A DNA stretch of 6,704 bases from Candidatus Zhuqueibacterota bacterium (GTDB lineage: Bacteria; Zhuqueibacterota; Zhuqueibacteria; Residuimicrobiales; Krinioviventaceae): contig RQOI01000204.1 of NCBI GenBank assembly GCA_003854995.1, forward strand, positions 1 to 6,704. The letters run 5' to 3'. The notes beneath the pieces were generated by a model that saw nothing but the letters and a program-made list of their open reading frames with translations, was not told where the DNA came from and did no database searches. This document shows positions 1-6,411 of this stretch, in pieces. The translations under genes and the position numbers were made by a program. The number at the start of each line of letters is the position of its first letter. The first letter of the stretch is position 1.

Positions 1-1
1 A

Positions 2-1312
2 AAAACAGATTCGCGAAAAATCTCCCGGCGCGATTTCGTCAAAGCGTCAACCGCGGCGGCAGCAGCGCTGGTCGCGCGATCGGGTGGTCTTTACGCAGCG
101 GGCTCGGATGTCATCCGCGTCGGCCTCATCGGCTGTGGCGGCCGCGGCACTGGCGCCGGCATCATCGATTGCGCGCAATCATCCCGCGGCATAGAGCTGG
201 TCGCCATGGGTGATCTCTTTCAGGACCATCTCGATGCCGCCCCGGCAGCCATTAAAAGCAATCTTGAAGAGAGAGGCTTGCCCGTCAAAGACATCTACAA
301 AGTGACGCCGGACAAAATGTTCGCCGGCCCGGACAACTATAAAAAGGTGATCGACAGCGGCGTCGATATGGTCATTTTGACCACGCCACCCAACTTTCGA
401 CCGCTCTATCTCAAGGCGGCGGTGGCAGCCGGGGTGCATGTATTCATCGAAAAGCCGATCGCCGTCGATCCGGTCGGGGTTCGCTCGGTGCTGGAGACCG
501 GCGAGCTGGCCAAGCAAAAAGGCCTGACCATCGTCGCCGGCACGCAAATGCGGCGATTCGAGCCCATGCGGCAAGCCATTCGGCGAATTCATGACGGGGC
601 ACTCGGCGAGGTGACCGGCGGCCAGGTCGTCAGAACCGGCGGCGCCATGCGCGATTGGCGCGAAGAAGAAAAGTATAGACGCGCTGAATGGTCAGAGCTC
701 GACTATGCGATCAGACGGTGGTTGTTCTGGACGTGGCTGTCGGGTGACTTTATCGTCGAGATGCACGTCCACAACCTCGACATCATGAACTGGGTCCTGG
801 GCGCCCATCCCATCTCCTGCATGGCCATGGGAGGCCGGCAGGTACGAGTGGAGCCAGAGTTCGGCAATATTTACGATCATTTCTCCGCCGAATACGTCTA
901 CCCGAACAATGTGCGCATTCAATATATGGGCGCGCAAATTGAAAAGTTCACCTATCGTAATGACCAGCGCGTGCAGGGCACGCAGGGCTCTGCTTATCTT
1001 GACTTTGGCAACACAAAAATTATCGGCGCAAACAGCTGGGAATATGACGGGGCACATCCGAGTCCAGCGGTGCAAGAATACGCTGATATGATCGAGAGCA
1101 TACGCCAGGGCGCAGCCATCAACGAAGCGCAACAGGTAGCGGAGAGCACCATGACCGCCATTTTAGGTCGCATGAGCGCCTATACGGGCCGCGAGCTGAA
1201 ATGGGAATGGGCCATGCAGGCGTCCACGCTGGATCTGACGCCGCAGGACACGCCTGCCGGTCCGGCGCCGGACACTTCGGTGGCGATGCCGGGAGTGACT
1301 GAGCTCATTTAG
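2..1312 (+). CDS. Tat-exported Gfo/Idh/MocA family oxidoreductase, 5' end cut by window
   Basis: NAD(P)-dependent sugar-type oxidoreductase, probably acting outside the cytoplasm. The reading frame is open from base 2, giving 436 visible residues, so the start codon lies upstream of the window. The ATG at 206 is internal and would remove the nucleotide-binding loop. Visible residues 8-14 read SRRDFVK, a twin-arginine (Tat) motif, followed by an Ala-rich stretch to about residue 34. The Rossmann loop GCGGRG (GxGxxG) is at residues 44-49. The family's EKP motif is at 150-152 (bases 449-457), and MHVHNLD, around the usual catalytic His/Asp region, is at about 254-260 (from base 761). The substrate is unknown. 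Exported relatives such as Zymomonas glucose-fructose oxidoreductase carry a tightly bound cofactor, and the same may hold here. The GH109 glycosidases share the fold, but the EKP and HVHNLD motifs fit the oxidoreductase branch better. The gene ends convergently, overlapping the kinase stop by 4 nt. Confidence 0.9.
   Translation, partial: KTDSRKISRRDFVKASTAAAAALVARSGGLYAAGSDVIRVGLIGCGGRGTGAGIIDCAQSSRGIELVAMGDLFQDHLDAAPAAIKSNLEERGLPVKDIYKVTPDKMFAGPDNYKKVIDSGVDMVILTTPPNFRPLYLKAAVAAGVHVFIEKPIAVDPVGVRSVLETGELAKQKGLTIVAGTQMRRFEPMRQAIRRIHDGALGEVTGGQVVRTGGAMRDWREEEKYRRAEWSELDYAIRRWLFWTWLSGDFIVEMHVHNLDIMNWVLGAHPISCMAMGGRQVRVEPEFGNIYDHFSAEYVYPNNVRIQYMGAQIEKFTYRNDQRVQGTQGSAYLDFGNTKIIGANSWEYDGAHPSPAVQEYADMIESIRQGAAINEAQQVAESTMTAILGRMSAYTGRELKWEWAMQASTLDLTPQDTPAGPAPDTSVAMPGVTELI
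23..103 (+). other. Twin-arginine (Tat) signal peptide coding region
   Basis: The segment encodes SRRDFVK, close to the Tat consensus S/T-R-R-x-F-L-K, and then about 20 residues rich in Ala, Leu and Gly up to a possible cleavage point after LYAAG. The mature domain starts immediately after it with IRVGLIGCGGRG. The hydrophobic core contains one arginine (residue 26 of the visible frame), so it is weakly hydrophobic, as Tat signals tend to be. The Tat pathway exports folded proteins with cofactor in place, which suits an NAD(P)-binding enzyme. The cleavage site is a guess. Confidence 0.75.
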
Positions 1313-2415
1313 AGCTTTTTATCCAATGCATGCAGCGCGAACGCGTACGCGCCGATCGAAATGGCTTCGCTCGTGCCGAGCCTGGATATGCCGACGCCGA
1401 TGCGCTTCAATGGATCATACGGCACCGTTTGATCAGAGCCGGGAATGGCGACCATGGTCGCGTCACCTTTCAGAAACGCCGACCGTTCGGCGGCATCTTT
1501 CAGATTGTAGGCTCTCGATTCCATGCGCTTGACCGCGGCGCCGTCGTACGTGTTCAGCGGCGCATTCATCTCGTTCACCAGCGCGGTGAGAAAATAGTCG
1601 GATGCGCCGGCCAAGCCGCCGCCGATCACCACCAAGCCGTCAATCAAAATGGACGCATTGGCGATGGCATCGCCGGCGATTTCGCCAAATTCCGCGAACG
1701 CCGCCTTCGCAGCCGCTGCATCGCCGGGACGCTCTCCTGCGGCAATATCAAAGATCTCTTTGGGCGTCAGCTCATCCCATCGGGCTGCGGTCCTCGCGGC
1801 ATAGGCTTTTTGCACGCCGCGGATGCTGACACCCTCCTCGACGAACGATTCCGGCGCGAGTTTACTGCGCATGGACCAGATCTCGGCGGCCGCTGAATTG
1901 TCGCCGAGAAACAACTCACCATCGCTGACAATGCCGGCGCCAAACCCGGTGCCAAAAGTCAATCCCAATAAATTCTTGTAACGCTTGGGGCTGCCCGCTT
2001 TTTCGAGCTCCTCGTTCACCCAGGGCAGAAATCCGGCAATGGCTTCTCCGTAGGCGAACAGATCGCCATCATTGTTGATGTACACGGGAAGATTGAATTG
2101 TTGCTCCAGCATGGGACCCAGCGCAATGCCGCCGCGAAAAGACGGCAGATTGGCGAGATCGCCGATGATGCCGTTCGGATAGTCAGCCGGACCGGGAAAG
2201 GCGAAACTGATGGCCACCGGCGCATATGACGTCTTTTCCAAGAGCCGGGAGAAACCACCCACAATGGTATCCAGGCATCTTTGCAGATGATCCGCGTTCG
2301 AAGGCAGCCGGACGGGTCCCGTGACCACAGCATGACCCTTGATAGCGGAAAAGACAAAGTTCGTCCCGCCCGCATCCAGCGTCAGAACAATTCTGTCATC
2401 GTCTTGATAAGCCAT
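1309..2415 (-). CDS. ROK-family sugar kinase lacking the zinc-binding cysteine motif
   Basis: Cytoplasmic ATP-dependent sugar kinase of the ROK family, 368 aa. The phosphate-binding DAGGT is at residues 14-18, and the sugar-binding/catalytic NND at 114-116 includes the presumed base Asp116. The Gly-rich GTGFGAG is at 155-161 and the adenosine motif GGGLAG at 265-270. The family's zinc site (GH...CxCGxxGC) is not present: the matching stretch, about residues 177-197, reads AEIWSMR...ESFVEEGVS with no His or Cys. The protein is about 50 residues longer than a typical ROK kinase, with the extra length in the C-terminal part. The ATG at 2415 has a good Shine-Dalgarno (AGGAG, 8-nt spacer) that overlaps the stop codon of the upstream permease gene, so the two are co-translated. 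It most likely phosphorylates the sugar imported by that permease; which hexose or N-acetylhexosamine cannot be told. A ROK regulator is unlikely, as there is no N-terminal helix-turn-helix. Confidence 0.88.
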   Translation of the reverse strand: MAYQDDDRIVLTLDAGGTNFVFSAIKGHAVVTGPVRLPSNADHLQRCLDTIVGGFSRLLEKTSYAPVAISFAFPGPADYPNGIIGDLANLPSFRGGIALGPMLEQQFNLPVYINNDGDLFAYGEAIAGFLPWVNEELEKAGSPKRYKNLLGLTFGTGFGAGIVSDGELFLGDNSAAAEIWSMRSKLAPESFVEEGVSIRGVQKAYAARTAARWDELTPKEIFDIAAGERPGDAAAAKAAFAEFGEIAGDAIANASILIDGLVVIGGGLAGASDYFLTALVNEMNAPLNTYDGAAVKRMESRAYNLKDAAERSAFLKGDATMVAIPGSDQTVPYDPLKRIGVGISRLGTSEAISIGAYAFALHALDKKL

Positions 2416-2423
2416 GGCATCTT

Positions 2424-2429
2424 CTCCTA
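2424..2429 (-). promoter_or_regulatory. Shine-Dalgarno of the kinase gene overlapping the permease stop codon
   Basis: On the minus strand the bases read TAGGAG. TAG is the stop codon of the permease (2429-2427) and AGGAG is the ribosome binding site of the kinase, 8 nt before its ATG. Ribosomes ending the permease are therefore placed on the kinase start, a typical arrangement for translational coupling. It also confirms both the permease stop and the kinase start. Confidence 0.75.
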
Positions 2430-3569
2430 CTTTTGCCGAACGATCAGGGCCGTCCAGCTGATATACAGGATGGCCGCCATGGGTACGAGAAATCCGAACA
2501 GGCTTGTCGTCAAGTCGGTGACAACGCCCATGAGCAGCGGCACGAGCGCGCCGCCGCAGATGGCCGTCACCATCAAACCGGACAGCTCATTGGAGCGCGT
2601 CGGCATGGAATCAACCGTGATGGAGAAGACGAGCGGGAAAATATTGGCAAAGCCAAAGCCGGTCAAAAGCACAGCCGGAATGGCCAGCGTCTCCAGGCTA
2701 AAAAACAGCAGCGCAATGCCAATGATGGAGACGACGCAGGTGAGGATGAAAAATTTCTTCGGCGCCATCCAGTTGAGAATGACGCCGCCGAGAAAGCGGC
2801 CAATCGTCAATGCGATGAAAAAGAGACCGGTGCCCAGCATGCCCATGGTCTGGATATCAATGCCAAACTTTTCCTTCAAATAGAGCGGTATTTGCGAACT
2901 CATGCACACTTCGGCGCCGACGTAGACAAAGATGCCGAACACCATCATCAAGACGAACCTGTTTTTCAGCAGGGAGAAGCAGCTGGCAAAGGTCGCGGCC
3001 TGCGAGGTGCTCTCTTCTTCCTTCACCTTGAGAAACGCTACGGTCAGCAGCGTCAACAGCAGCGATGCGGCGTAAATCGGAAAGACGATGCGCCAGTCGC
3101 CCTTCCAGATATAGGCTGCGGCGGCCGGGATCGCCGGACCGGAGAGCGAGCCGATCGCTTTGACGAATTGGGCGATGGAGAGGTTGCGGGAGTATTTTCC
3201 CTCGACCGAGACATCGCGCATGATGGGATTGCCGGCCACCTGCAGGATCGACGCGCCGGCGCCGATGAACATGACGGTGGACAAAAAGACCGGGTAAGAA
3301 TTCATGCCGAAAAACGTCGGGAAAATCAGGCCCAGCAACGCGACGAACAGGCCGAGGATGAGAATTTTCTTCTTGCCCACTTTGTCCTGTAAAATGCCGG
3401 CGGGAATGGAGAGAAGGCCGAACATGATGAATCCCATGAACGGCAGCATCTGCGCCATCGCATTGGAGAGGTTGAAGGATTCTTTGGCGAGACCGACAAA
3501 GGGCCCGACAGCATCCGCAAATCCCATGCACAAAAACGCTAAAAAGATCGGAATGGTTTTCCAGTTCAT
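2427..3569 (-). CDS. MFS sugar permease, FHS/FucP-like
   Basis: Inner-membrane major facilitator protein of 380 aa, almost entirely hydrophobic helices consistent with the 12-helix MFS fold. An MFS motif-A-like loop, GILQDKVGKKK, follows helix 2 at about residues 58-68, and a second one (GRFLGGVILNWMAPKK) occurs in the C-terminal half. ILQVAGNP near residues 108-115 and GGALVPLLMGVVTD near the C-terminus resemble the fucose/glucose/galactose:H+ symporter (FHS) family. The expected role is proton-driven uptake of a monosaccharide, with the downstream ROK kinase trapping it as a phosphate. The length is a little short of FucP-type proteins (about 410-440 aa), mainly because the N-terminus is brief. 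The ATG at 3569 is supported by GAGGAG with a 7-nt spacer. The substrate is not determined. Confidence 0.88.
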   Translation of the reverse strand: MNWKTIPIFLAFLCMGFADAVGPFVGLAKESFNLSNAMAQMLPFMGFIMFGLLSIPAGILQDKVGKKKILILGLFVALLGLIFPTFFGMNSYPVFLSTVMFIGAGASILQVAGNPIMRDVSVEGKYSRNLSIAQFVKAIGSLSGPAIPAAAAYIWKGDWRIVFPIYAASLLLTLLTVAFLKVKEEESTSQAATFASCFSLLKNRFVLMMVFGIFVYVGAEVCMSSQIPLYLKEKFGIDIQTMGMLGTGLFFIALTIGRFLGGVILNWMAPKKFFILTCVVSIIGIALLFFSLETLAIPAVLLTGFGFANIFPLVFSITVDSMPTRSNELSGLMVTAICGGALVPLLMGVVTDLTTSLFGFLVPMAAILYISWTALIVRQK

Positions 3570-3600
3570 GATGCGACTCCTCGAAAATTTATCCGGTGAG

Positions 3601-3611
3601 CTGTGAAACAG
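3601..3611. promoter_or_regulatory. Operator-like palindrome CTGTGAAACAG near the permease transcription start
   Basis: CTGT and ACAG form an inverted repeat around a 3-nt centre. It sits just downstream of the predicted start of transcription of the permease operon, where a bound repressor would block the polymerase. It is short, so chance is a real alternative. Confidence 0.25.
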
Positions 3612-3618
3612 ACGGCTG

Positions 3619-3648
3619 AATATAAGATAAAGCGGCGGTAAATCCCAA
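3619..3648 (-). promoter_or_regulatory. Candidate sigma70-like promoter of the permease-kinase operon
   Basis: On the minus strand TTGGGA (3648-3643, 4 of 6 to TTGACA) is followed after 18 nt by TATATT (3624-3619, 5 of 6 to TATAAT). The predicted start of transcription is near 3612, leaving a leader of about 42 nt before the permease ATG. If the host is a Bacteroidota with its different promoter consensus, this match may be fortuitous. Confidence 0.4.
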
Positions 3649-3674
3649 TAAAAGATACAGCGCGGCGGATAAAG
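3626..3674. repeat. Paired GATAAAG / GCGGCGG repeats upstream of the permease
   Basis: GATAAAG occurs at 3626-3632 and 3668-3674, and GCGGCGG at 3632-3638 and 3662-3668. The GCGGCGG copies are 30 bp apart (about three helical turns). The order of the two blocks is reversed between copies, and they share one G in each. The pair straddles the candidate -35 region, so it could be a double binding site for a sugar-responsive regulator. No regulator gene is in the window. Confidence 0.3.
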
Positions 3675-3796
3675 ATCAATGCCACGTCACGAAAAACCAA
3701 GAGGCACAAAAAATTATATAGTGGATCGGGGGAAATATTTTATCTATCTTCTTGCTGCCGTTGTTTCATTTGCAGAAAACAGGTGTCCCTTAAAAA

Positions 3797-5476
3797 ATGT
3801 TCCTGCCCACAACTGAAAACGATATGCGCCAACTCGGCTGGGAGCAGTGCGATGTCATCATCGTCACGGGTGACAGCTATATCGATAGTCCCACCATCGG
3901 TGCAGCGGTCATCGGCAAGTGGCTGCAGCGGCACGGATTCCACGTCGGCATCATCGCGCAGCCGGATGTTCATAGCGATGCGGATATCGCCCGGCTCGGC
4001 GAGCCGGCGCTGTTCTGGGGCGTCACCGGTGGCAGCGTCGATTCCATGGTGGCAAACTATACGGCGCTCAAAAAGCGACGTCGCATCGACGACTATACGC
4101 CTGGCGCGAAAAATGATCGTCGACCCGATCGAGCTGTCATCATCTATGCCAATCTCATCCGACGCGCTTTCAGGAACACAGTTCCCATTGTCCTCGGCGG
4201 CATCGAGGCCAGCCTGCGTCGGATCGCCCACTATGATTTCTGGTCCGACAGGGTCCGGCGATCCATCCTGTTCGATGCCAAGGCGGATCTGCTCGTCTAC
4301 GGCATGGGAGAGAAGGCCATTCTGGAAGTGGCGCGCCGCCTCAGGGATGGGAGCGCCCGTGAGGATATTCGCGGCACCTGCCGCATCACCAAAGAGCCGG
4401 TGTCGGACTCTATCGAACTGCCGGACTATGACCGCGTGGCAACGGACAAAAAGGCGTTCATCGCCAGCTATCGTCTCTTTCATGAGAACAACGATCCGCT
4501 GACAGCGCGCGGTCTCTGTCAGAAGCACGGCGATCGTTGGCTCGTCCAGAATCCCCCTGCTCCCTATTTGAGCACCGCAGAGATGGATGACCTGTACAGT
4601 CTGGAATACGAACTCGAAGCGCATCCGCATTACGCCCGGCAGGGAGCCATACGCGCGCTCGATACGATCCGGTTTTCCATCACCACACATCGCGGCTGTT
4701 ATGGCGACTGTAACTTTTGCGCCATCACCGCCCATCAGGGGCGGACCATCCAGTCGCGCAGCGCAGAGTCGATCATCGCTGAAGCCCGACGAATGACCAG
4801 ACACCCGGCCTTCAAGGGCATCATCAGCGATGTCGGCGGCCCGACGGCCAACATGTACGGCTTTGACTGCGCGCGCAAGGCCGCGAAAGGCGCCTGCACC
4901 GACAAGCGCTGCCTGGCATTCCATTCCTGCCGCATTCTCAATCCTGATCACAGTCAGCAGATCGATCTGCTGACGCAACTGCGCAAACTGGACGGCGTGA
5001 AAAAAGTGTTCGTCTCATCCGGCGTGCGCTACGATCTCATACTGATGGATGAAAAATACGGCGATGCCTACCTGCAGGAGCTGGTCTATCATGTCTCCGG
5101 TCAGCTCAAAGTCGCGCCCGAGCACAGCGAGGAGCATGTCTTGAAACTGATGGGCAAGCCGGGCATCCGGTCACTGCTCGAATTCAAAAAGCGCTTTGAC
5201 CTGAAATCAAAAAGGGCGGGCAAGAAGCAGTTTCTCACCTACTACCTCATCGCCGCCCACCCGGGTTGCACGGCGCGCGATATGGTGCGACTCAAACAGC
5301 ACGTCAGTCGCGAGCTGAAAATCAGACCTGAACAGGTGCAGATTTTCACCCCGACGCCCGGCACCTGGGCGAGTGTGATGTACCACACGGAGACCGATCC
5401 GTTCAGCGGGGAAAAGATTTTTGTCGAAAAGGATCCGCTGCGCAAAGAGCGGCAGAAGCGAATCGTGACAGGTTGA
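3797..5476 (+). CDS. ygiQ: YgiQ-family radical SAM protein, short form
   Basis: Radical S-adenosylmethionine protein of the YgiQ family (reaction unknown), 559 aa, cytoplasmic. The N-terminal YgiQ domain is clear (FLPTTENDMRQLGWEQCD, then VIIVTGDSYIDSP). The radical SAM cluster motif CxxxCxxC is at C301, C305 and C308 (bases 4697-4720). Four further cysteines, C358, C367, C372 and C378, follow DVGGPTANMYGF in a Cx8Cx4Cx5C pattern and could hold a second metal site. The C-terminal part keeps LTYYLIAAHPGC and VQIFTPTPGTWASVMYH, then stops soon after. The E. coli protein is about 740 aa, so the long C-terminal extension (DUF3362 region) is missing. The start at 3797 is preferred over the ATG at 3824 because FLPTTENDM matches the family N-terminus, although its ribosome site is weak. 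The gene stands alone, divergent from the permease. Confidence 0.93.
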   Translation: MFLPTTENDMRQLGWEQCDVIIVTGDSYIDSPTIGAAVIGKWLQRHGFHVGIIAQPDVHSDADIARLGEPALFWGVTGGSVDSMVANYTALKKRRRIDDYTPGAKNDRRPDRAVIIYANLIRRAFRNTVPIVLGGIEASLRRIAHYDFWSDRVRRSILFDAKADLLVYGMGEKAILEVARRLRDGSAREDIRGTCRITKEPVSDSIELPDYDRVATDKKAFIASYRLFHENNDPLTARGLCQKHGDRWLVQNPPAPYLSTAEMDDLYSLEYELEAHPHYARQGAIRALDTIRFSITTHRGCYGDCNFCAITAHQGRTIQSRSAESIIAEARRMTRHPAFKGIISDVGGPTANMYGFDCARKAAKGACTDKRCLAFHSCRILNPDHSQQIDLLTQLRKLDGVKKVFVSSGVRYDLILMDEKYGDAYLQELVYHVSGQLKVAPEHSEEHVLKLMGKPGIRSLLEFKKRFDLKSKRAGKKQFLTYYLIAAHPGCTARDMVRLKQHVSRELKIRPEQVQIFTPTPGTWASVMYHTETDPFSGEKIFVEKDPLRKERQKRIVTG

Positions 5477-5477
5477 C

Positions 5478-5524
5478 GGGTGAGCGTGCCGCGCGCACGA
5501 TCCGCACGTGCGTCACGCTCACCC
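5478..5524. terminator. Strong hairpin between convergent ygiQ and NUDIX genes
   Basis: GGGTGAGCGTG at 5478-5488 pairs perfectly with CACGCTCACCC at 5514-5524 (11 bp, GC-rich). The 25 nt between can pair further, GCGCAC against GTGCGT, with some bulging. It begins 2 nt after the ygiQ stop and ends 7 nt before the NUDIX stop, the right place for a terminator shared by both strands. There is no T-tract on either side, so it may work with Rho, as a 3'-end stabiliser, or be a REP-like element. Confidence 0.55.
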
Positions 5525-5531
5525 AAGTGGC

Positions 5532-5984
5532 TCAGCGCGCATTTCCCACATAGCGTCTGGAGAAATCACGTCTGCGAATGCTCTCTATCATGGTCGTCGG
5601 GTAGAATTTATAGTCAGCCAGATGTGTCAGCGACACCCAATCGCACCCCACCTGATTCACATCATGTTCGGTCGGCTCTTGCGGCTCCTGCTCGACGAGC
5701 GAGCAGATGAAGAACAGTTCCAACTGATGGAATTTCTCGCGAAAGCGATGGCTGCCGAGGCGCGCGGGGATGAATTCCCGCACAAAAGCCAGCTCGTCCA
5801 CCTCAATGGCATAGCCCGTCTCTTCCAGCACTTCGCGGACGATAGCTTCAGCGGCCATCTCTTCGCCGTTCACACCGCCGCCAGGGAGGATGTAATAGTC
5901 CATCTCGTCCGCTCGATAATGCGAGCAGAGAACAGCCTCACCTCGATAAATGATGGCCTTTGTGGAGACGCGGATGGGGTACAT
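5532..5984 (-). CDS. NUDIX hydrolase
   Basis: Small cytoplasmic hydrolase (150 aa) of the NUDIX superfamily, which cleaves nucleoside diphosphates linked to another group. The NUDIX box Gx5Ex7REUxEExGU is complete at residues 36-58, from GGVNGEE through REVLEETGY, including the metal-binding REVLEE glutamates. The strand before it (YYILPGGGV) is typical of the fold. The central stretch EKFHQLELFFICSL and the closing DWVSL resemble ADP-ribose/(d)NTP-type members, but the substrate cannot be told. The ATG at 5984 has a strong AAGGAG 4 nt upstream. The gene lies 55 nt downstream of, and in the same direction as, the PIN-like toxin gene, so read-through transcription is possible, and it converges on ygiQ. 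Confidence 0.92.
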   Translation of the reverse strand: MYPIRVSTKAIIYRGEAVLCSHYRADEMDYYILPGGGVNGEEMAAEAIVREVLEETGYAIEVDELAFVREFIPARLGSHRFREKFHQLELFFICSLVEQEPQEPTEHDVNQVGCDWVSLTHLADYKFYPTTMIESIRRRDFSRRYVGNAR

Positions 5985-6039
5985 ATTTCTCCTTAGCCGG
6001 CAAATGCCTTTCGATCAAGCTATCATGAAAAAGACAACG

Positions 6040-6411
6040 TCAGCTCTCGTCAGATTTTTGATGAATTCGAATACGGCCTGGTTCAACAATCCACAAATTA
6101 TTTTCAATCGGATTCTTTTCGAGATAATCCAGCGCTCGTCGGACCAAGCTCTCAAGCACGGTTAATGAAGGATTGAGAGGAAGCCTGACAACAATGATAC
6201 CGCGTGATTGAGAGGGAGGAAATTGTAGAATATCGGCGAAATCAAGATCAAGAGTGACCAGGCAGCGATTTTCTGCGACGCACCGTTCGAATATTGCCAG
6301 ATCATCGCTGCCACTTTGATTTTCATCATAGACAGTATGAACGTCATGTCCGCTTTGTTTAAATAGAGAAATCGTGCGGCGCCCAAAATTTTCATCGAGT
6401 TTGAATTTCAT
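6040..6411 (-). CDS. DUF5615 PIN-like protein, probable toxin of a toxin-antitoxin pair
   Basis: Protein of 123 aa of the DUF5615 (PIN-like/Mut7-C type) family, a presumed Mg-dependent RNase. Acidic residues in the places expected for a PIN-like site are visible: D6 and E7 in KLDEN, D36-D37 in GSDDLAIF, and D55 and D57 in VTLDLDF. The core GHDV...VTLDLDF...GIIVVRL is characteristic. The ATG at 6411 overlaps the stop of the upstream DUF433 gene (ATGA, 4 nt) and has only a weak GGAT-type ribosome site, so its translation probably depends on the antitoxin gene. Antitoxin first and toxin second is the usual order. Base composition is clearly AT-richer than the genes to its left, suggesting acquisition by transfer. 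Toxicity is inferred from family and context, not shown by the sequence. Confidence 0.88.
   Translation of the reverse strand: MKFKLDENFGRRTISLFKQSGHDVHTVYDENQSGSDDLAIFERCVAENRCLVTLDLDFADILQFPPSQSRGIIVVRLPLNPSLTVLESLVRRALDYLEKNPIENNLWIVEPGRIRIHQKSDES

Larger units (their letters stand above)
3570..3796. other. Divergent intergenic control region between permease operon and ygiQ
   Basis: This is the longest non-coding stretch (227 nt) and is more AT-rich than the flanking genes. It must hold the 5' ends of two divergent transcripts. It contains a sigma70-like promoter facing the permease, a small palindrome at 3601-3611, and two copies each of GCGGCGG and GATAAAG. On the ygiQ side there is a -10-like TATAGT at 3717-3722, but I find no acceptable -35 at the right distance. 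The ribosome binding site for ygiQ is weak (AGGTG at 3781-3785, 11 nt from the ATG). I see no small gene or RNA gene here. Confidence 0.6.

Noticed and set aside
206..1312. Oxidoreductase starting at the ATG at 206
   Set aside because: The frame is open upstream and encodes the Tat motif and the Rossmann GxGxxG loop; the ATG lies after the first beta-alpha unit.
2..1312. GH109-type alpha-N-acetylgalactosaminidase
   Set aside because: GH109 shares the Tat signal and Rossmann fold, but this protein has the EKP and MHVHNLD motifs of the oxidoreductase branch and not the GH109-type active-site sequence I know.
1330..1896. 188-residue open frame antisense to the ROK kinase
   Set aside because: It is a shadow of the kinase coding strand with no known motif.
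2433..3392. 319-residue open frame antisense to the permease gene
   Set aside because: It mirrors the permease codons, is full of Gln, Arg, Asp and His with no recognisable motif, and has no ribosome site; the opposite strand has a clear transporter.
3740..4978. 412-residue open frame antisense to ygiQ
   Set aside because: It lies largely over a strongly recognised YgiQ protein, shows no domain and arises from the GC-rich codon use of the real gene.
5508..5996. 162-residue + strand open frame over the NUDIX gene
   Set aside because: The minus strand has a complete NUDIX box and a strong ribosome site; the + frame has neither and begins inside the hairpin region.
5999..6008. GGCAAATGCC inverted repeat upstream of the NUDIX gene
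   Set aside because: Only 4-bp arms and no accompanying promoter elements; too short to call an operator or terminator.
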